Source of the DNA: Nymphaea colorata
Taxonomy: Eukaryota; Streptophyta; Magnoliopsida; Nymphaeales; Nymphaeaceae
Assembly: GCF_008831285.2 (NCBI RefSeq)
Contig: NC_045138.2
Coordinates: 37,067,115-37,131,114 of the forward strand
Reading direction: 5' to 3'
Length of the DNA: 64,000 nt
The notes beneath the pieces were generated by a model, which searched no databases, was not told the origin of the DNA, and worked only from the letters and a program-made list of their open reading frames with translations. This document shows positions 58,154 through 64,000 of this stretch, in pieces. The position numbers were made by a program, and so were the translations under genes. How positions within the stretch are numbered: the stretch's first letter is position 1; every line of letters starts with the position of its first letter.

Positions 58154-61100
58154 ATGGGCGGCAGAAACGTGATCTCGGACGAAGAAGGTAAGCAGTAAAC
58201 AATCCCCAGGGGTCTTCTCGTTCGGATTTGCTTTTTCTATTTCTTCGTTTGATTCACTGCTTACTAGCTCGTTGAGTTTGAGCTTCACTAGCGGCTCCAA
58301 ACCTCGGATTTCTTGAGCCGAAACAGTTCAGGGATCGCAGGTTAGGGTTAGGGTTTGCGGGAGAAATGCGTTAGCTCCGCGTTTATTTTCACGATGATCA
58401 GGACAGCAGCTTATGAAATATTTAATGGTTGTGAATGGTGATTTCCCTAATTGGTTTTCCTCGGTTATGTTGTTTCTTGTTGCGACGCAATGCACCTGGA
58501 GCACTGGGTCAAATGCTGGGGTTTTTGTTCGTTCTCCTTCTTTAACTGACTCTCGATGTTGTTTTGTTCATGTGCGCATTCTGCTATTTCAAGGTTGGCT
58601 TTCTTTTGCATGATCACACCGGTGGAGAAATTACGTGGTTCTTCCTTCGTAGGTTAGATGCCGTCTGTTGGGACCCCTTTGCTGCGTCTGAAGACCACGA
58701 GCTGATTTACTGCTCATCCCTCACACGTTTCTGTCTTTTAGAATATAGAAACACGAATTTTCAAAATTTGTGCTTCCGTGTTAGTTTGAAGTGTATGTTC
58801 TATTTGAGGCGTATACGTATAGCTTGATATAAGGTTAATTATCTGAGGAAATGAATGTAGAAATATCTCATGCTAATATTAGAGAGTACTAGGTTTCGTA
58901 ATAATTTGACGAATTTTTGTTTTCTTCTGGAAAAGTGTCAAGAATTCTGTTCCTTATTAGTTTCTCTTACCTTGGTTGGCTTGTGTTACCTTTTCCTACT
59001 TTACCAAATGGTTCGTTTTTTTTTTTTGAATCAAAAGCGGGTTTCACAAAGGTGTTTGATTTTTTTTTCCTTCCATGGTTATGGCAAAGACACACTTAAT
59101 GTTAATGTTCATCTTCGTGAGAACAATATTCTGTCACTTCGTAATATTACCGGATCTCGTAGCGGTAGAGCTTGTTTCCATCTGCTCAATTTGTTATTCG
59201 TCTTTGTATCTTGTGTCAACTTTTCTTGTGCATAGTGCCAGAAAGGAAATTTGAAATGCAATAATGTTATGTTTTATCGGTTGCCAAATTGATTGTGCGC
59301 GTGAACTCTTTGTGCTTGTTATACATGCAACTGCATGCTTTTCCTTTTTCCTCCAACCTCGTTTTCTAAATTGATTCCATGATAGATGAATTTGAGGATG
59401 TGGTCCGTGGCCGTGAAGCAGGAGACGAGGTTGATGCAAGGGATGATGAAGAGGATGATGAAGAGGAGGAAGGTGAATTTCACGTTTTATGTTGTTGTTC
59501 TTCTGTTCCACTGTTGGGTATAGGAGATCTGGTCCTGTGTTTGTTTTTTAGGGGATTTTATATTATGTCTAATGTTAACTTTTAATTTTTACAAGCTGGA
59601 AAGGTTGCATCCATACTTATTTTCATTCCCTTGAGTATGCCTCTGAGAATATTAATGTTGACAGAAGAAGGGCAAGATGAATATGAGAAGGATGGGTTCA
59701 TTGTTGATGATGTAGAAGAAGAAGAAGAACAGGAAGAAGAGGAGGAGGACCAGGAGGAGTTAAGGTCCAAAAAGAAGAAAAGAAGGAAAAGGTTCTTACT
59801 GCTTGCTCATTCCTTTTTATTAGATAATCATGATTTTTGAGATTTCTCCTTTAAGCAAGTTTTTTTCGACTGATATTCTAAGAGATTCTCATTAGTGTGT
59901 GTCTGCTAATTTAGGGAGACTGAGGAAAACTATGAACTCGATGAAGATGACTATGAGTTGCTTCAGGAGGCCAATGTTACAGGATTCCATCGACCCAAGC
60001 CTGTGAGTTTCCATATTCTGATTATTGTTTTTTTTTTTCTTTTCTTTTCTTAGGTTTATTGGTTCCTGTCATTCATGTGGCAAATATATATGCAGGGCAG
60101 CAAAAAGTTTAAAAGACTAAAAAAAGCTGGTCGGAACAATGACCATGAAGAGGGATCTGGCTTTACTGATGATGAAGAGATCAATGAAATTGACCGGAGT
60201 GGTCGTACTGCTGAAGAAAAACTGAAGCGCAGCTTGTTTGGTGATGATGAAGGTAATCATATTCATGCTTGAGGGGTAGGATCTTTGAAGGGAGTGAGTG
60301 AGTGATAACCAAGTCTCTCTCTCTCTCTTTTTTCTCACTCTTTTTCTTATACAAGCATGCATAGACATACTCTCTTGCATGTGGATATGTATATATAAGA
60401 GCCCATACTCATAAAGGGATATTTGAAAGCAACCACATGTATCTTTCTTTTCTATTTTTTTTTTTATATCTGAATAAATGAATATCAGGGTTGTGTCATT
60501 AGGGGTGCCACAAGATATTGCTGAAGAGGAGGAACTGCAAGAAGATGTGGAAGAAGAAGAAGATATTGGTGAAGAGGATGAAATGGCTGATTTTATTGTT
60601 GACGAGGAAGAAGTTGATGAGAATGGAGTTGTTATGAGGTAGGCACCTTCATCTCATATGAGAAGGCATATTCATATTGTCCTAGTTTACTGATAACAAA
60701 TCTCCACAAACACAAGCGGTCATCCTAGTCACTCATTGCCAATATTTTGAAAATATGCGGAGATTGTTGCCACTTTGTAGCCAGCCAATAATATAGGCAA
60801 AATATTGTGTTTGCATGGGATGTTTTTCTTTTTATCTCCTTTTGTTTTTATTTTCATTACTTGTTTTTTGATGATTTTGCAAAAAATGCTCCAAAGCTTT
60901 CGTCTCAACTTTTTGGTTCGTTTATGTTTTTCAATATTTAAATTTAATTTTTTTTGGTTTCCCTGACATTTTTCAAGAAAATCACGTTTGGAAAAAGGCT
61001 TCTCAAGAGAACGTTTGCAGAGAATGTTGTAGGTGACTCTGTATATTGTCTAGCATGTATTCTTACTAGCATTTTCCATTATATATTGTGTTAGTGGTGC

Positions 61101-63956
61101 TTAAATATTCGTTTCAATAAGTATCTTCCGGTTTACAAGCTTAATGTTTGTATTTTCACTTCATTTTAGAAAGAGGAGGCCAAAAAAGAAGATTTTAAGA
61201 CAGGCTCCTGGAGTATCATCATCTGCACTACAAGAAGCTCATGATATATTTGGTGATGTCGATGAGCTTCTTTTGCTTCGCAAGCAAGGCCTTAAAAAGG
61301 GTGGCGGTTATGATGATTCTGGTGATTGGAGAGAGAAAAGACTTGAGGATGAGTTTGAACCTAGTGTTATCAAGGAGAAGTATTTGTCAGAGAAAGACAA
61401 TCAGATCCGTGACAAGGATATGCCTGAGAGGATTCAGGTACACTCTTCCATTAACTAATTATTAACAGTATTTCACTGAACTGTCACTTTGAACATCTTC
61501 AATGTCAGGCTAGACATTCCGTATGTTTCTAGAATTGCAATACCTGTGACATTTTCATATTATACTCATGTGATCAAAAGTTAAGAGTTGGTTGTTTCAG
61601 TTTTAAAAAAGTATGCTGTATCACGAAGTTATTTTACCAAAAAAAGAAAAAGTGTACATTTTCAAGACATAAGAAAGTGGATCTTGTTTTCATCGGTGCC
61701 ACTTTACTTGTTAGCCTCTGTATTTTGGTGATTTAGTTTCTTTCATATGCTCTTTTGCCATTTCTGATTATGCAACAATTTATGGTTCTTTTGGTCTAGT
61801 CTCTCTCTCTCTTTGCCTGATTCCATTTTTTCTCTTCAAAGACATTATTGCTAGGTTTCAGGAAACATTTTGCACTTATTTCCTTCTCATTTTTGTCTAG
61901 TTCATTCTTCATATTATGCTAACAATATCATGCATGAAGCTCCTTACTCTGTCCCAAGTTTTAAATGAATAGTATTTGATTTTGGATCCAGAATGATAAA
62001 CTGATATTCTTGCATTTGTTTTTTCTCCATTTAGAAGACTTGTGACATATATTTGAAATTTTGCTTCTTTATCATCTAAGTGAGTTTTGAGTTTTGCCTG
62101 GTTAAGTTTATTAGGATTTCAAAAGGCATATGTCTAAATAAATACTGTTATTTTTATTTGATTAGGTTTTATAAGTTAGATCTTTCTGTTTCTACATCCG
62201 GTACAAACAAAATTGATGATGGAAATTGATCTGCTTCATACTCCCAAGAACAGAATGATTGGGAATTGTATGTTATTTGGCAATCATTCATTATCTACTT
62301 CTGATTTCTTTGACCATTTTATTGTTCTGGAAAAAACATGAGTAGCTTGATGCAATATCAACCTTGTCTTAGTTCATATGGACACAAAATTGATTGCCTT
62401 GTTTTTCTGTTGGAGTCTTTCATTATCTAAACTTATTATTTAAGGCTAGTGATGGGGACTGGCAGTATTTTACATGAAGCTATTCTGGTTGTTGAGGGAA
62501 TTTAGGAATTAGTTTGACAGAAAAGGTCGAGGTACTTAGGATACTAGCTTTCCAGATTTTGAGATCAACAAGTGGGCTCTGGAACATATTTTGTTTTCCT
62601 CTTTTTAAATGCAAATGCATCGACTGGCTGGTCCCAGAATTATGTGCCTCGTCCTTGTAGAAGAACCGGCATCTTGTTGTTTGCCATCTCTTAGTGCATG
62701 GTAACTGTCTGATTTTCAATTTCCGGGCGAGGATTGGTTGCTATGTTTTCTGAGAGCATGGAAATTTATCCTTTGTCTTGATTAGCTTCTATTTGTGAGA
62801 GGGTGTCTAAGTTAGGGTTTAGCCAAGTTCCTTGTCAGGTTTCTGACTTGCACTTGCCTGATTACAATTGCTGATAAATTTTTCTAATGGAATTCTGCAG
62901 TTATTTGAAGAAATGGTTGGTCCTATTCCTGAAGATGATGAGAGTATACAGGCGGAGGCAACTTGGATTTTCAACCAGCTAAGTGGCTCTGCAATGTTGC
63001 GTCTGTTTGGAGAGCATGCTGCAGTCCCGGAGATTGACAGGGAGGACATTGCCAATGTCCTGGGAATGCTGCACGTTCAGAAGTTTGAGGTGAGCTTTGA
63101 AGATGGGAATGTTTCAGATACACAGGGAAGCTGGTTGTTTCTGTGTACATGATTTTCTTTTCTGTTTCAGATTCCTTTTATTGCAATGTATCGAAAAGAG
63201 CTATGTCTCAGCTTGTTAAGAGATCCAGTTCAGGATGCTGCAGCAGGTGAAGACAATAAACGCCATGTGAAGTGGCATAAGGTGATTGTGTTTACTTTTG
63301 CATGCAAGCAGCCATGTGCTTGCTGAAAATTGTGCATGATCTGATTACTTATCCTTCAAACAATTAAATTTGTTGCTCACTTCGTCAGAGGAACTTTTTG
63401 CAGTTGCTCTGGGCTGTGCATAACTTGGATAAAAAGTGGCTTCTTCTTCAGAAGAGGAAGAATTCTCTGCAGTTATATTACAAAAAACGAGCATCTGAGG
63501 AAGCGAACATTGATGTGTCCAAAAAGAAACTTCTTGAGTCGCTTGTTGATATGCTTAAGAATGCTGACTCCGAGAGAGTAGTTGATGACATTGATCTGAA
63601 GTTTAACTTGCACTTTCCTCCTGATGAAGTGGATGCAGAGGAGGGACAATTCAAACGACCAAAGAGAAAATCCCTCTACAGTATTTGTCGTAAGGCTGGA
63701 CTAGGTGATGCAGCAGGCATGTTTGGGCTCAGTCCTGAAAAGTTCGGAAAACTTCTTGGACTGGAGGAGATGGTATAGGTCCCTTTCTGCCCAGAATTAT
63801 TTTTCAGTTGCCAAATATAATGAGAAAGCTAACTTAGACCATTTGCAGGGTGAGCAAGTGGTTGATGCTAGGGAAACACCTGAGGAAGTTGCACTAAAAT
63901 TTCAATCCAGAGAGTTTGAGACTCCTCAGGATGTCCTTAAAGGTGCCAGGCACATG
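58154..63956 (+). CDS. SPT6: Transcription elongation factor SPT6, 3'-partial
   Basis: Histone chaperone and RNA polymerase II elongation factor. Visible exons: 58154-58187, 59386-59472, 59665-59791, 59915-60002, 60096-60252, 60503-60638, 61170-61437, 62901-63089, 63171-63281, 63404-63772 and 63849-63956; 558 codons in frame, about a third of the usual plant length, so the YqgF, HhH, S1 and SH2 parts lie beyond the window. The start is MGGRNVISDEE. The acidic N-terminus (about 12-85) has DGFIVDD and long Asp/Glu runs, then a Lys/Arg cluster, DYELLQEANVTGF, another acidic DFIVDEEE stretch, and KRRPKKKILRQAPGVSS. From about 300 the conserved core starts: LFEEMVGPIPEDDESIQAEATWIFNQL, then EIPFIAMYRKELC, HNLDKKWLLLQKRK and LKFNLHFPPDEVDAEEGQFKRPKR. 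The last visible donor is GTATGG at 63957. The 61.4-62.9 kb intron shows nothing else. Confidence 0.94.
58342..58356. promoter_or_regulatory. Telomere-like motif in SPT6 intron 1
   Basis: TTAGGGTTAGGGTTT, whose reverse complement contains the telo-box AAACCCTAA. It lies about 150 bases inside the first intron, where plant growth-related genes often carry enhancing elements. Confidence 0.5.
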
Positions 63957-64000
63957 GTATGGCACATATCATGTTTTACATCTGCTATTCATATTACAAA

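Overview
The window is nuclear DNA of a land plant, almost certainly a flowering plant. Genes are split into many short exons with GT-AG introns, introns and spacers are AT-rich, (AT)n and (CT)n microsatellites are frequent, and the recognisable proteins are plant types: a plastid MEP-pathway kinase with a transit peptide, the cytosolic glucanotransferase DPE2, and a plant-type SPT6. The species cannot be named from the sequence. I found no rRNA, tRNA, CRISPR array or intact transposon. Exons were placed by hand from splice sites, reading-frame continuity and remembered family conservation.

Layout. 1-8087 (+): 3' part of a KDPG/KHG-aldolase-like gene whose first exon(s) lie before the window. 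8088-13160: spacer, with a decayed fragment of the next gene's first intron near 11.04-11.22 kb. 13160-18432 (+) and 20345-25171 (+): a tandem pair of paralogous two-UBA-domain protein genes; promoter, 5'UTR exon, long 5'UTR intron and single coding exon are all duplicated about 7.0-7.2 kb apart. 26662-29966 (-): CMK/IspE, 11 exons, 396 codons. 32106-40439 (-): DPE2, 22 exons, 939 codons, including one AT-AC (U12-type) intron. 40.5-46.1 kb: spacer with small tandem repeats and an unexplained 83-codon open frame. 46158-51340 (-): a membrane-anchored Pro/His-rich protein of the DUF7036-like 'hydroxyproline-rich glycoprotein' group, 5 exons, 494 codons. 51.4-58.1 kb: spacer with a Tourist-like MITE candidate and a cluster of short repeated motifs. 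58154-64000 (+): the 5' part (11 exons, 558 codons) of SPT6, running off the window.

The genes are ordinary nuclear neighbours, not an operon. CMK acts in plastid isoprenoid synthesis, DPE2 in cytosolic maltose use after starch breakdown, SPT6 with RNA polymerase II, and the aldolase-like protein in central carbon or keto-acid chemistry; nothing here links them functionally. The most interesting observations are the AT-AC intron in DPE2, the recent UBA duplication with paralog-specific intron insertions (a 249-bp foldback, a G-rich block and a 145-bp tandem duplication), an overlapping 6-codon upstream ORF at the CMK start, and a coding-like exon downstream of DPE2 that could be joined in frame as an alternative C-terminus. 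I did not find a new multi-gene system.
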